Positions 31,830 through 50,599 of a stretch of 64,000 nt of DNA are shown piece by piece. The notes under the pieces were generated by a model that searched no databases, was not told where the DNA came from, and was given only the letters and a program-made list of their open reading frames with translations. Each line of letters opens with the position of its first letter. Positions within the stretch are counted from its first letter, which is position 1. The translations under genes and the position numbers were made by a program. This DNA comes from Allolobophora icterica (Eukaryota > Annelida > Clitellata > Crassiclitellata > Lumbricidae): NCBI GenBank assembly GCA_963556255.1, contig OY744612.1, forward strand, positions 19,278,557 to 19,342,556. Reading direction: 5' to 3'.

Positions 31830-32155
31830 TTAATTACAAATACCAAAAATATTTGGCTATGCCGAACGAGTTTGCGAGTGGGAGAATGTATATCAAGTGG
31901 CTGTAGTGAAAACGTCGCGGTTTAAATTGAATTTCCAAAAACAAATACAATAAACAATACTCTAAACCCGAGGTAGATACGACCCTTCAGGATTTAACAA
32001 AAGCTTCGGTAAAATTACAGTCTGCATATAAATGACTTAAATGTTTGCCCATAAATGAATTATGCAGTGCTAATATTAGTTATTTACGTCCAATTCCGTA
32101 ATTGATCGTTAGTTCTTTAGTTCGCCAGGTGGCTAATTAGTCTCCACCTAGCGAA
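31830..32155. repeat. GPCR-C 3' flank, conserved between units
   Basis: Paralogous to 20370-20690 and 9295-9490/9774-9827, including 'gtgaaaacgtcgcgg.ttaaa', 'gatacgacccttcaggattta' and 'gttagttctttagttcgccag'. Likely 3'UTR and downstream sequence of the GPCR gene on the minus strand. Confidence 0.5.
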
Positions 32156-33289
32156 TTACAAAAGAACCTCATTCTCTGGTTCTTTCTGTGTTTTCACATC
32201 AGACGAACCTCGGACATTGCAGCAAGTGACCTTACCAGTTTTCGCGCCTCTGCTTCTGTTCAACGCTGCCCTGGCGCGCATCCTCACCCCGCGGTCGATG
32301 AACCAGGCCACGGGCAGCAGGGCAGGAGCGAGGTAGCCGACCCAGAGTAACAGGGACCATGACCCGGGGTCGATGCACATGTCGGCGCAGAACGACACGA
32401 GGGCGTTGACGACAAAAAATGGGGACCATGCGATGACGCAGCATGCATTTGCCACCACAAGAGCGACCTCTGGACTTCCGTTTGTCGAACAGCACCAAGC
32501 TTCCTCTTCCGGTTTCGCTGTGCCCTCTGGCCATCTAGCGACGAGTACTGACACACTTCCGGTCGTTGGAGAGTATCCCATATCCGGTTGCGACTCAGCT
32601 TGTGGACGGCGGTCGCTACGCCATCTGGCGATCATGATAACGATGCATCCGGTCGTAGAGATGGCGGCCGGAAGCAGGAAGACGGTGAGCGATAATAGGA
32701 CGGCGGCTTCCTTGGTCATGACGACGGCGCACATGTCTTGCAGGAGGTGTGCGTCTCCTAACTCCAGATGGAGGAGCATCGGTAGTACGGAGAGTGCGGC
32801 CATGATCCAGGCCCCGAGGAGACAGATTCCTGTCCACCAACAGATTCCAGCTAACGCCGGCCACAGGGTCCGGAAGACGAGGTCAAAGGTGAGGGCCACA
32901 AAGGTCCAAGCGGTGTTAGCCACGAGAAACATCTGTCCGAGCAAAGAGGCGTTGCACAGAACCCGGCCGAAGATCCAACGACCTCTGGCGTAGGTGACCA
33001 GATTGACCGGTATGACCACTCCTCCGATGAGGACCTGAACGAGCGACAGGCTGATCCGCATCGACCTCGAAGTCTCGCAGACTGGTTCAAGGAGTGGCCG
33101 GAGCAAAGCTGTGCAGAGGAGAAAGAGGTTCGAGATGACGATCCAGATGGATAGGATGCTCCCGAATACGGTCATCTTGTCCTGGATCCAGTTTGCCAGG
33201 GTCTCTCTTCCTATCGTCTTGTTTTCGAAGACCACTGTCCAGGTGTCGAACCAGAGAGTTTCATTTCCATCCAGAAACAGACAATCCAT
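32156..33289 (-). CDS. Rhodopsin-like (class A) orphan GPCR, intact copy C
   Basis: 377 aa, single exon, ATG at 33289 in good context (G at -3, G at +4). N-terminal N-glycosylation sequons N9-ET and N23-KT. Seven hydrophobic segments: TM1 about 39-62, TM2 78-101, TM3 109-138, TM4 145-170, TM5 188-222, TM6 272-301, TM7 311-331. C112 and C187 fit the TM3-ECL2 disulfide. The class A hallmarks are altered: the TM2 Asp position is Q85, DRY reads DLV (136-138), CWxP reads AWSP (287-290) and NPxxY reads LPVAW (325-329). The tail is basic and Cys-containing (CC at 356-357). Ligand unknown. It is convergent with the LRAT gene of the same unit. Best call is an atypical amine-like orphan receptor. Confidence 0.8.
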   Translation of the reverse strand: MDCLFLDGNETLWFDTWTVVFENKTIGRETLANWIQDKMTVFGSILSIWIVISNLFLLCTALLRPLLEPVCETSRSMRISLSLVQVLIGGVVIPVNLVTYARGRWIFGRVLCNASLLGQMFLVANTAWTFVALTFDLVFRTLWPALAGICWWTGICLLGAWIMAALSVLPMLLHLELGDAHLLQDMCAVVMTKEAAVLLSLTVFLLPAAISTTGCIVIMIARWRSDRRPQAESQPDMGYSPTTGSVSVLVARWPEGTAKPEEEAWCCSTNGSPEVALVVANACCVIAWSPFFVVNALVSFCADMCIDPGSWSLLLWVGYLAPALLPVAWFIDRGVRMRARAALNRSRGAKTGKVTCCNVRGSSDVKTQKEPENEVLL

Positions 33290-33835
33290 TGCCAGATATG
33301 ATCTTTCCCTTTAAATAAATTTGAAAAGAAATAACAACCACCACCACAACCATGACCCCAATACCACCACTACCATCACCATCACCACAACCACTACCAC
33401 CAACACTGTCACAATTACAATAACAGCCGCGCACAACTTGACAATAACCACATCGATTGATGTAGAATGATATCGATGCCGAGTTAAATCTAAAATCAAA
33501 TCTTTAGACTTTATATTACCAGAACTCAAATAAAATTTTCAATCAATCAATATCAATCAATATTTTTTTTATTGAAACCATGAAACAAGACAATACAATT
33601 AGAAGTCATGCTAATTAAGCTGGCATCAAAGGAAGGCCCGCTAGCAGGGACACCTATTTACAAATACTTTTTATTTTCATATTATTAGCTCGGTTAACGC
33701 CTTGTTAACATAGAACTTAGTCGTAGTCCTGTATGTGACTTAATTAAATAGGTTACAGGAAGATGGAACAAATAACAGAAAAAGGAACAAGGAAAAGTAA
33801 ACTTAACTACATGCTTAATACAAATGTAATTACAA
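33290..33835. other. GPCR-C 5' flank, CCA-rich repeat, then anonymous sequence
   Basis: TTTAAATAAA just upstream of the start codon is shared with copy B. An ACC/CCA-rich stretch at 33340-33410 follows. Beyond 33540 there is AT-rich sequence with no supported gene. Confidence 0.4.
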
Positions 33836-33837
33836 TC

Positions 33838-34760
33838 AGTTAAAAATCAGTTACAACCCGAGTTTTCATTAACTGAATGAATGCGTAGTATTCTTTTAAA
33901 CCTGTGAAGAGTGAGTGCCTGTTGGATAGTGACAGGAATATTATTCCAAACATTAGAGCCCGTATATTTAATGGAGAATCTACGAAGGTTCGTATGGGCA
34001 TATATTGGACGGAGGCATTAGATTTCCTAGTATGATAGGAGTGGATATCTGCTCCAGTTCGAAAGTACCCTTTTAATTCCATAGGTAGAAGATCATGAAC
34101 ATACCGGTACATAAACACACCTATTTGAAATATTCTTATCTGGTACAACTTGAGCAGTTTGAATTCCGTAAATATTGGACCCGTTTGTGACTGTGTGAGT
34201 TCGGTGGAGCTTCGGCTATAACACGTACTGCTCGTATCTGGAGTATCTCCCATTTACGGAGTGTAGAGTTATACGTTGACGCCCAAATTAACTTACAGTA
34301 CGAGAGGTACGGGTATACTAGGGAGTAATATAGCTGAGTACGAAAGGGGGAATTAAATAGGAAGTGCGGTGTAATATAAGGTCTTACCAACGTTTTTTTT
34401 CCAATTTTAGCAGATATGTTTTTTATATGATCGTTCCAGGTCATATGCTGGTCGACGGCGACTCCAAGGAATTTAGTGGAATTGACTTGAGTTATAGAGA
34501 TATCATTTATAAGTAGTTTTAGGGAATTATTAGGAGGAGCCATTTTTCTATGGGACTTGATAAGAATAAAAGCAGTTTTCTCTAGGTTTTGGGACCATTC
34601 AGCTACAGAATCGAGTTCAGCATTATTAACAATCTGAAATAGAGTGTGATAATTATGATCTATGGGAGAAGAATACATCTGTGTCATCAGCGAAAGAATA
34701 ACGGTGACTGTGAAGTATGCAAATAGAAATACGATTGTAAACTGGCTTCGTTTTCGCACT
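33838..34760 (-). mobile_element. LINE reverse-transcriptase remnant
   Basis: The reverse strand reads, in shifting frames, FADDTDVFFS near 34664-34693 (the catalytic F/YADD box), LLINDISITQVNSTKFLGV, DQHMTWNDHIKNISAKIGKK, LYYSLVYPYLSYCKLIWAST, ILQIRAVRVI and later FQIGVFMYRYVHDLLP. The order is that of a Jockey/CR1-like RT with thumb and C-terminal region. At least two frameshifts make it inactive. Confidence 0.88.
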
Positions 34761-35255
34761 TTGCAAAGGTTGCCATAGCTATTAGCTACTCCAACTCTCC
34801 ATGCGTCAAGAAAATATGTGATTGATACCCAGTGTTTACAAAATTAGATGTCTGAAATGCTCAAGACTGCCTATAACGTGGTATCTGAAATTTACAGTTT
34901 TCTTCAACTGGTGATACACACTCCCTGCAATCTGACTTTCGCACGGATTATTATCTAGACGGCCGCTGATAGAGTGGCAGACTGTTGCAAAGGACATTGC
35001 ATCATTAGCTTAGCTAACTTCTTCCCGTGAGCTGCATCGGAATGGGCGTCAACGGGAGTACTATTCTCATTCACCGACTCTTTCTCGAAACTGGGCTGTC
35101 ATGCAACCTACGACAAATGCAACCTCGGACAAGTCGGACATGGCAATTGCGCACTTGACTTGATATAGCGCCGGTGATTAAGCTGGTCTCCCTAACGTAC
35201 GTGGCTTTTGTGTGGCGCTGAGAAATTTCTGAGATTTAGCCTACATTACATTACA
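34761..35255. other. Anonymous intergenic sequence
   Basis: No coding signature. A short (ACATT)n stretch lies at 35244-35260 and the sequence before it carries a 'tagcgccggtgattaagctgg' retroelement-tail-like piece. Confidence 0.4.
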
Positions 35256-35259
35256 TTAC

Positions 35260-36200
35260 ATGAGCATCTTCTTCTAGCTCTGCATCTCTTTCGTCTGTAG
35301 TTCCTGAAGACCAATCGGTTCCATCGTGGTCTTGTGTTCTCATATCATTGGCACCTATATGAGGAACGTTCTTGAAGAGGCGTTGCGTAAATGTGCATTT
35401 ACGAATACAATTGCGACTACTTTCAAACGGGCAGCGGTGGTAAGGAGTCTCACCCGATCAATTCAGTGAAAAACGAGCAGGGCTGAGAGCATACGGTCGC
35501 TATAGAAAAATCGTATACATTTGCTATTACTATATGTATATTTTTCGCTTACTGAAGAAAACTGGATGGCACACCGCACCCAGGAACAAAACATGGGATC
35601 ATAGCGGAATAATAATATGGATAGCTAAAGCAGAGAAGTAATGTAATGTTAGTTGTATAATATAATATTAATATTAGTTATTTAATATTAGTTAACATTC
35701 AAACATTTGTTGTAAATATATATATACGCTAAGTCTAGCACGGCAGCCAGCGAGGCGCCAGTCCCCCGTAACTTTTAAAAACTTTTAAGAGTTATGTTAA
35801 TGTGGACATACTTTGTCTTTTCTTCTCGAGTCTTGACTAAGCGCGCAACTGAAACGCGACAATCAAAAAAGAAGTTTTGCAAAACATTCCCTTCTTTTAT
35901 ATAAGACAGAAACGACAAAAACGTTGAGTAGATTCCCCGCAGTTCGTGCTTCTTTTGGAGTTCGGTCTCTTCTTATGATTCGCCGTAAAACGAGTGTCAA
36001 TTTGTTTCCGAATCTTCGATCTTTCTAGATATCTTTAACAGTAGCCTACATGCAGTTCCTTGTTGGAAGCTGCCTCTGTCTCAAGTGCATTCCTCGCAGT
36101 TTCTGCTACTTTTAAGTCTTGGTCAATCGCTCAGGTGTGTCCAATATCATCTGGTGCCATTGATGAACAGTCTCTCCAACCTCCCTCGACGATTCCGTCG
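35260..36200. repeat. Unit-C tail, paralogous to 22470-23570
   Basis: See 22470-23570 for landmarks. In C the frame 36060-36293 is open (77 codons) and internally repetitive (VCPISSGA... / ACPISSAA...), but the matching B sequence does not preserve it, so it is not called as a gene. Confidence 0.5.
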
Positions 36201-36814
36201 ATCGATCGGGCATGTCCAATTTCATCGGCTGCCTGCCACGGGTTAACAGACTGTGCCACCCTCCACGAAGATTTACCTGAGCTGCGAAAGTAATGTCTAG
36301 CAATAGCAGACAACGTCATGGCTAAAAATAATGCATTAATTTTACACAGAGGCACGTACAAGCATCTAGCTGCGTACATCGGACAAATAGTGTGCCTTTG
36401 ACAGAAGTTTCTGCTCGCTAGCGTGTTTCCTGCGGAACTCCGCTACTAGACACTATGTTGGTGAGCCACTCTTATGTCTACTCCGACTACATATTACTTC
36501 CAGAGACCTCCGTTTAAAACTGCGTCGAAATCAGCTCCGTCATCTGGCGGCGCCACAGGGATAGTGACGTCATCACTCGACACACCATCTGTTGACGGTT
36601 AGCTCGCTTTTCAACGATGCAGACGAAGCGTGGAAGCGCAGCTCATCTACGAACGGTAAAAGTCTCATGAAATTCGTCGACATGGCAACTCACCATCGCC
36701 ACCTACCGACCGAGGGGCGGGATGTGCTGATGGAATTATCTCATTCACCGATCGGTAACGGGACATTCGTACTGCGTAGCGTAATCGGTTCGGAATATTG
36801 GTTTGATTTTGGCC

Positions 36815-36890
36815 TGCGCTGTAGTATACTGGTTAGGGTGGCAGACTGTCAATCGAAATGTCGGGGATTCAAATACTCGCCATGACAGAA
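36815..36890 (+). mobile_element. tRNA-like SINE head
   Basis: TAGTATACTGGTTAGGGTGGCAG resembles a tRNA 5' part with A box, and GGGATTCAAATACTC about 35 nt later resembles a B box. A 97-codon ORF (36592-36885) ends inside it and is not supported as a gene. Confidence 0.45.
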
Positions 36891-37199
36891 ATTTATTTTG
36901 CGATTTCGGTTCCTCCTACGCCCCTAACCAATTCAACTATAATGACTACACTGACCGTACACTCTCAGTGGGATGATCAGGAGGCGAGGGAGAGGGCTAC
37001 CCACCCGGCTTTATATCTCGACGCTAGAAAACGAAGTTGTTAACACTGTATACACATGGCTGCTTCTCAGAGTTAAGAGAGACTGCTATTCTTCGTCTTA
37101 TATGATTAAGGTCATAGGGTCTTCGTTAGAGAGTAAAGGGTAATGATCACAAGCCCATGTTTAAAATTATTAATTAGTATCCAGGGTCAAGATTATAGC

Positions 37200-37440
37200 A
37201 ACAGTGTTAAGTATAGCATTCCGCTCTACGCTCAACCTTACCTTAAATCACCTTATACCAAGCCATGCCTTACTCGACACTACTATAATTGTGCATGCTT
37301 ACTTGATCACCTTGTCTCACTTTACCTTACTTACCTTACGATACGGTGATCTTCCTTACCATACCAAATACTACCTTGTCTTACCTTAATCTACTTTAAC
37401 TCACTTTATGTTACGGATAAAACGATAAGAGTGAGAAATA
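37200..37440. repeat. Degenerate TTACC pentamer repeat
   Basis: Many irregular copies of CTTAC/CCTTA. Small frames here are not coding. Confidence 0.7.
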
Positions 37441-37459
37441 CAGAGGAAGGTGCGCCATC

Positions 37460-38560
37460 GGATGATGCCTTATGCGTTAGACACTGGCGCTATAGAAGTT
37501 ATTAATTACGTTACCTTATCTTCTGTCCTTAAATTCAATATCTTATCTTCACGGTCTCATGGTTTACCTTCTAATTAGACCATCTTCTCATCCGGTGTGG
37601 TTTATCGTTTCATTGACTGCGATGTGGTGGGCTCTGATGGACCCACCGCATTCGCTGAACTGACGATAGGTGGCGTTCTGGGGTCACGTGGAGGCCCAAA
37701 TGGTCCATCGCCAGGTCGTTAGGAAGGGGAGGAGCAGGGAGACGTCTGCGCCCGTCTCCAGAACGACCGCTCGAATCTTGTAGGAGGAGGAAGGCGGAGG
37801 AGGTAGAGGACGATGGATAGGATGAAGAGGGTGAGAAGGAGGAGGTAGAGGAAGATGGAGAGGATGAGAAGGGTGAAGAGGAAGGAGGAGGTAGAGGAAG
37901 AAGGAGAAGGCGAGGGCGAGAAGGAAGAGGAAGAGGCAGAGAAAGAGGAAAGAAGAAGGAAGATGGGTAGGATATGGGAAATGAGAGGAGGGCTCGGAGG
38001 AAGTTTAAGAGATGAGGCAAAAGGATTGGAGGAGGGAGAAGGAAGGAGAGAAAGAGGAAGGAGAGAGGAAGGAAGGAGAGAGAAACGGGATGACGATGGT
38101 GGTGAAGATGGACGAATTAGAAAGTTAACTAAATGGAATGTGAAGAAACTGTTGCGTGCGAATCATAGACTTAATGACCAAAGTAATGTTGTCTGTGCTT
38201 CACGCAACGACAAACAGATTCTAGCTAGGAACAAATCTTGACTATCGACTGACGATATATCGTGATCATGATGACAGCAACAACGACAGATGATGATGAC
38301 GAAGACCATAGGCGTAATTTGTGGGGCGTAGGAGGGGTACTCGTACCCCCACTTTTTTGACTGGGAGTACCGTACCTCCCACTTTTTGAACAAGGTCAAT
38401 CAATATTTTATTATTGTGCCTTCCCAGAGATAGCAGTCTCCGCCTTGCTTCGCGTACATAATAAATTGGTACCTCCACTTTTTAGACCAAAGTTACGCCT
38501 CTGACGAAGACGACGACAATGATGCCTACGTTGTGACGAAAACGCCCTCGCCATGGTGCA
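37460..38560. repeat. Unit-C distal tail, paralogous to 11180-11960
   Basis: Landmarks as for 11015-11970, including the long purine-only tract (about 37770-38118). It is interrupted at 38307 by a MITE that is absent from the unit-A copy. Confidence 0.65.
38307..38503. mobile_element. hAT-type MITE, TIR CATAGGCGTAA, with empty site at 11906
   Basis: TIRs CATAGGCGTAA and TTACGCCTCTG, exact 8-bp duplication ACGAAGAC at 38299-38306 and 38504-38511. The paralogous stretch at about 11906-11920 reads 'gatgacgaagacgacgacaatg' uninterrupted. Interior has two 'gtacc.cccactttttga' arms. Confidence 0.92.
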
Positions 38561-38702
38561 ACTAATTCTGGAGGTTGGTGACGTCGTTTAAATAAGTTTC
38601 TCCGCTAACGCAGAGGATCATCTCAAACCTTGATTCGTGCATTGATTAATTGATTAATTGTTTAATTGATTTATCGATTTATCGATTCATTTATTGATGC
38701 AC

Positions 38703-38983
<281 letters not shown>

Positions 38984-39547
38984 CGTTCGTTCATTCATTC
39001 ATTTATTCATACTGATTTCTTCAACCGTTTCAGGTGTTCAATATAGTTTGATACACCTTATAAAACTGCGTGACCTCGTCACGCGCTGTTAACCATGCGT
39101 GACGTTTGTCCTCATCGTGTACATTGCAAAAAGACGAGCTATCTGAAGGGCTAAAATACCAAAATAATTCTTACGAATAACTAGTTGCCTTTGATCAAAC
39201 TTGGACAAGTCTGACTTAAATAATTGTTAAGTCTAATATTTGGCTATTAAATAGGCCTACTTGTGACTAGCTGGGAGAATAGATATCAAACCTTGGCAAA
39301 ATATGCCCTGGGTTTTTTTGTTGGAGAAATTGGGGCATATATCTCAAAATTTCCACAAAAACCTATCAAATTAAAGTCTAAAGATGACAATCTAAAACTG
39401 TTTGCGTTTCTGAGAAACTCGATTTCGAAAATTTCAGATATTTAAAAAACCCACAGCTCTGAAAGTTATGCATAGTTTCAACTGAATATGTTGACTTGTT
39501 TCTATAAAAGAAATAGGGCCTAGTCTTGTAGGGACTGTGAAGTTTCC

Positions 39548-39709
39548 TCAGACGAACACCGCCCTCAAACACCAAACAGTCCCTCCCGTAGGACAACCCT
39601 CTGCCACCAGGTCCGTGGAGGAGGACATTCTTAAGGTGGGACAAGATTGGATGGCGTTGAGGTTGAATCCCATTTCCTGTGGGATGAACTTGAAGAATCG
39701 TGCAAACAT
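39548..39709 (-). other. Small unassigned ORF region
   Basis: A 53-codon frame starting MFARFFKFIPQ on the reverse strand overlaps a longer reverse frame (39378-39782) and a forward frame (39537-39728). All three are open in a locally GC-rich island in AT-rich surroundings. No domain is recognised and no splice sites are compelling. It may be an exon or a repeat remnant. Confidence 0.2.
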
Positions 39710-40080
39710 GACGAGAAATGATTCCTAAATAGGGGGAGGCAACTGCCCTTCGAAGGGTGACTTTCACACGTTCGACACCCATGCAGTCATGCCTTGAATA
39801 CCATAATGATAATAATCCCTATAATTTGTCACCAGGCTTCGCTCCTGGCAAGTCATTCAAAGCACTTAAGGACAGGCGGCAGATAAAAGGCACAGTTAGA
39901 CCTACAGACATTAGCCTATAGAAGGCCTAACTGTTTGAATGGAAATGCCCATGAGGCCCATGACCGGGGAAAACGTCTTGTTCTCAGCTAGACGTCAAGT
40001 TGCTGTTGATTCTGCTCAACTATTCAGTCATTTGTATGAATATCTCGTGGGTATTTTTGTTCCCTATAAAATACCTTTAA

Positions 40081-40204
<124 letters not shown>

Positions 40205-40583
40205 GTGCCCACTAGTCAAGCAGATACCTGCCTACATCTGCATGCCCCAAGCAATGGCATGCCCGAATTCAGTGCCCTTGGTGTTTGCCCATCTCCCTTT
40301 ATAGCGACGTTCTACACCATTGGGCGGAACAGTAACGGAAGCAAGGCAGTGTAAAATGAGGACATGTAAGGTAAAAGAAATGTAACGTATGTGCCAATAT
40401 CTTACATTTCATTACCTCTTTCACATGTATGTGTTTGCAAGACCACGCCGCTCGATCATGGATTCTGTTATAAAGTCTCGAATGCATGCATGCAGCATTG
40501 CAGCTGTAGTCAAAATGTAGCCTGAAGTAATCGCTCACGTACTGCACGCCTCTGTCAGAAGTCAGAAGTAGTCCGCAGAGGCG

Positions 40584-40656
40584 TAGAAGACGAATAAAAT
40601 GTACATACATTACAGTTTATTGAACTGTAATGTATGTAAGTTTTCTTCGTCTTCTA
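40584..40656. repeat. Imperfect inverted repeat
   Basis: Outer arms TAGAAGACGA and TCGTCTTCTA and inner arms ACATACATTACAGTT and AACTGTAATGTATGT (loop TATTG) form one long hairpin of about 34 bp with a mismatched middle. No flanking duplication was seen. Confidence 0.8.
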
Positions 40657-41142
40657 TTCATTTTACACTTGCAATCTCTACATAATTATAACCCGTTGCA
40701 CCTTTATGTGAGTATAATATATATTTCTACATAACCAGAAATCATGAATGCGCATGCATGCTTTATGGTTCAGTTGTATGTATTTGTATGTACAGCCTTC
40801 ATTATACGTTGAAAGGCAAATTCAGTTGAATCTGGGTCGAAATTGATGTGAAGTGATATCGTTCCCTGACATTTACGGCGTGTTTTATGGGCATCGCCTA
40901 CGCACGCAGTATAGGCCTACTTTCAACCTTGTCCTATTTAACATGTGCAACAGTTTTACGACTGTTAAAAAGTCAGGCATTCAGACAGGCATACAGGCAG
41001 CGAGACAGACATACAGAAAGAGACAGACAGACAAACAGAAAAGTATGACTACACAAACCGCAGTCATGCATGCAAATACTCGTGATGCATTTAGATGTCT
41101 TGCCAAATGCAAGCATATCGACTCAAGAAGTTAGATGCATCC

Positions 41143-41275
<133 letters not shown>

Positions 41276-41339
41276 AAGAGAGACAGACAGATGCAGGTAG
41301 TGAGACAATCAGAACCATAATTCATAAGTACATGCATAC

Positions 41340-41506
41340 ATGTACTGATGTGTATATATATATGCAATTTATGCATGCCAACAAAAACATGCAAACTTCC
41401 ATATATATACATACATACATGTACACATACATACATACATACATATGTACATACATACATATGTACATACATACATACATATGTATATATATATACATAT
41501 GTTTGC

Positions 41507-41545
<39 letters not shown>
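41340..41545. repeat. CATA/TA-rich microsatellite
   Basis: Mixed CATA, TGTA and TA repeats. Tyr/Ile/His-rich frames are artefacts. Confidence 0.9.
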
Positions 41546-41729
41546 CATACATGCATATTACTATCATTATTGCAAAAAAATTTAATGAGTGGAGTCACAC
41601 AGAATTGCAAATCTCAGGCGCAAACATATATACATACATCAATGCATGCATATATACATGCGTAAATCCAAACATACATATAATATGTGTACATATCTAT
41701 AACTTGATATCTATAAATCATGCACGCAC

Positions 41730-42350
41730 ACATTGATGCATAGACACGCACCCAAGCACAGGTACTCAGACGTACCTATAGGCATGCACGACGACGTAGA
41801 TGAAAGCTCCTCCTATGAGAGCCTCAGGGATTCACATGTGTCCAGCGTTAGCAATAAACTTGTGGCATTGAAGAATTTGTGTCTAATTCATTCGAACGAA
41901 ACGTGTCCTTCATCGAGACACTGAAGTCTACCACGCCCAGTGTCCTGAGAATTTACTCTGAGGAACTTCTTGGACTTGAAAGGCTTTGATGACACGCGAT
42001 TTACCTGCCTAACACACCTATGTCATCATAGGATACAATCACCTGTAATAAATGCGCGGAGGTTAGAGGTTAGTCAATCAGAGAACCGTTAAGTAGTCAA
42101 TGAAGAGAGGTCAACATTCCTTAAAGGAATTTATTGTGCTCGAAATAATATGGCTCGAAGCATAAATTGTCTGGCATTAGAAGCGATTCTCTTAAATCTA
42201 TTGCCTAGAGCTCCAAAGCCTCCAATGATCCTCTATATCAATATAGATCAGTTAGGTAACTGTAGACCAGCGCTTTTGAAAGCCTTTAACATTAAAGCGT
42301 ACCATTAAAGCATGCGTTTAAACAAATATCCCACGTATACATACATTTTC
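41730..42350. other. Anonymous intergenic sequence
   Basis: No supported gene. The short frame 41733-41924 has no domain or start context. Confidence 0.4.
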
Positions 42351-42354
42351 TAAG

Positions 42355-42432
42355 GTCATTGCAGTGACCATCTTAGCGAGGCTCAAACCCGTGACCTCCG
42401 CTATACAAATCAGTCACCCGTAACGCACACAA
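42355..42432 (-). mobile_element. tRNA-like SINE fragment
   Basis: Reverse strand has 'tgtgcgttacgggtgactg' then 'acgggtttgagcctcgc', a degenerate B box. Short and old. Confidence 0.4.
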
Positions 42433-42503
42433 TCAGAGACTGTTAGGACAGTAATTGTCTAGCTGCTGGTCACAACCACCACCGTCCATTACAACAGCCC
42501 CTT

Positions 42504-42536
42504 TACGACCACAGGCGTCCCAAGCCTGTGGTCGTA
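42504..42536. repeat. 13-bp perfect hairpin, 7-nt loop
   Basis: TACGACCACAGGC (42504-42516) and GCCTGTGGTCGTA (42524-42536) around GTCCCAA. Not followed by a T-run, so it is not an obvious terminator. Confidence 0.85.
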
Positions 42537-43369
42537 TATGTACAAGCCCGTGCACACGTACTTTTAAGTTTGGACATTACGTTGAAATGGCGTGGGCGCT
42601 TTGTGACGGCTCAGTAAGCAACCGGTCTCTGGCGGTTGTAAGTGCGTTCAGTTGAAGACCCAGACGATTAACCTATACTCTTCAATAGGCTACCCAGTAT
42701 CGTATGCTTTAGTCGGAACTTCTGAGCGGGCGCATTCTTCGCAGTAGGCCTACATATCGCCAATAATAGTCGAAGATTGCGGATGAATTATTTTCTCTGA
42801 CACAGGAGTCGTGTTCCCGGATACCTTAACGTATAACTTATAATCGCTCAGCTGTCGTGGAGTTTATGATGCGATTACGAACTGTATGGACTTATCAAGT
42901 CGTTGAATATTGCTAGTGGCATGAGACGATTCGACTCTGCTCTTCATCGACCTGGGTTCGAATCCAGGCTTGTCATGTGAATTCAGTATAAATAGTACGG
43001 TTGAACTATGCGAAGTTTCGTTAGCCATCATCTTTGGCATGAGAGCCTCTCTAAATCCAGCGCACATGCCAAACATGACCTTCAAGGACCTAGGCATCGA
43101 GTACTCGGATATTCTACAAAGACGATTATTCGGATAGTCTTTTATGCAAGCTATACGGATATACGATTATTCCGGTTATTACGGTAATCACTGTTGAAAT
43201 CGATAACTATAATCGCTCGAGATTTTCTGCATCGAGAAAAATTAGTTTTAAGAAGGATCTGTTTCGCGTAATTCTATTTCTCTTAGCTATTTCTATCAGC
43301 AAGGCCAACTATCTCAAGCAGGACTATATTCAGAAGGACTATCTCTATTGTCTCGAATATCTGATAGAA

Positions 43370-50191
<6,822 letters not shown>

Positions 50192-50379
50192 GAATTGAAG
50201 CTTTAAAACGACCGTATAAACTTAACATGGCATTTTAATGTGTGCACCTGACCGTTTAGAGCATAAAAGCCTAAATGACCAACAAGGGTGTGAAATAACT
50301 GTTGCAATTAATTGAGTTATGGCCTTACATTATGTCTTGATCGGTCGCTTGTTATATTTATACAAAATTGATTTTAAAA

Positions 50380-50590
50380 AAATTGCAGGATATGGTAGCC
50401 ACCGTGCCAATTCGGTCATGCAGAGAGTTCGCTTTGTAACATGGAGAATACGGGTTTCAGACTTCGAGTCTCTCCTGAGACGGTTACTTGTACACAGACC
50501 TTGAACAAGTCCTTCACTAACAATTGCTCAGCGCCATCGACTGATGCTTGGTCTTTAAATAGTGGCGCTTAATAAATGCACAATTATAAA
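50380..50590 (+). mobile_element. SINE (tRNA-headed, diverged) at PDZ gene 3' end
   Basis: The body 'accttgaacaagtccttcactaacaattgctc' matches the SINE at 22165, followed by CAGCGCCATC...TAGTGGCGCTTAATAAAT. The tRNA head is diverged. It contains AATAAA at 50571-50576. Confidence 0.7.
50571..50576 (+). terminator. Candidate polyadenylation signal of the PDZ gene, in SINE tail
   Basis: AATAAA 380 nt after the stop codon, the first one seen downstream; it belongs to the SINE tail. Use is unproven. Confidence 0.3.
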
Positions 50591-50599
50591 CAGCGTTTG

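Noticed and set aside
36592..36885. 97-codon ORF on +
   Set aside because: No domain or splice context, and its end lies in a tRNA-like SINE head.
42940..42985. tRNA-like T arm (CCTGGGTTCGAATCCAGG)
   Set aside because: The T arm and B box are good, but no matching acceptor, D or anticodon arms could be built; probably a SINE relic.
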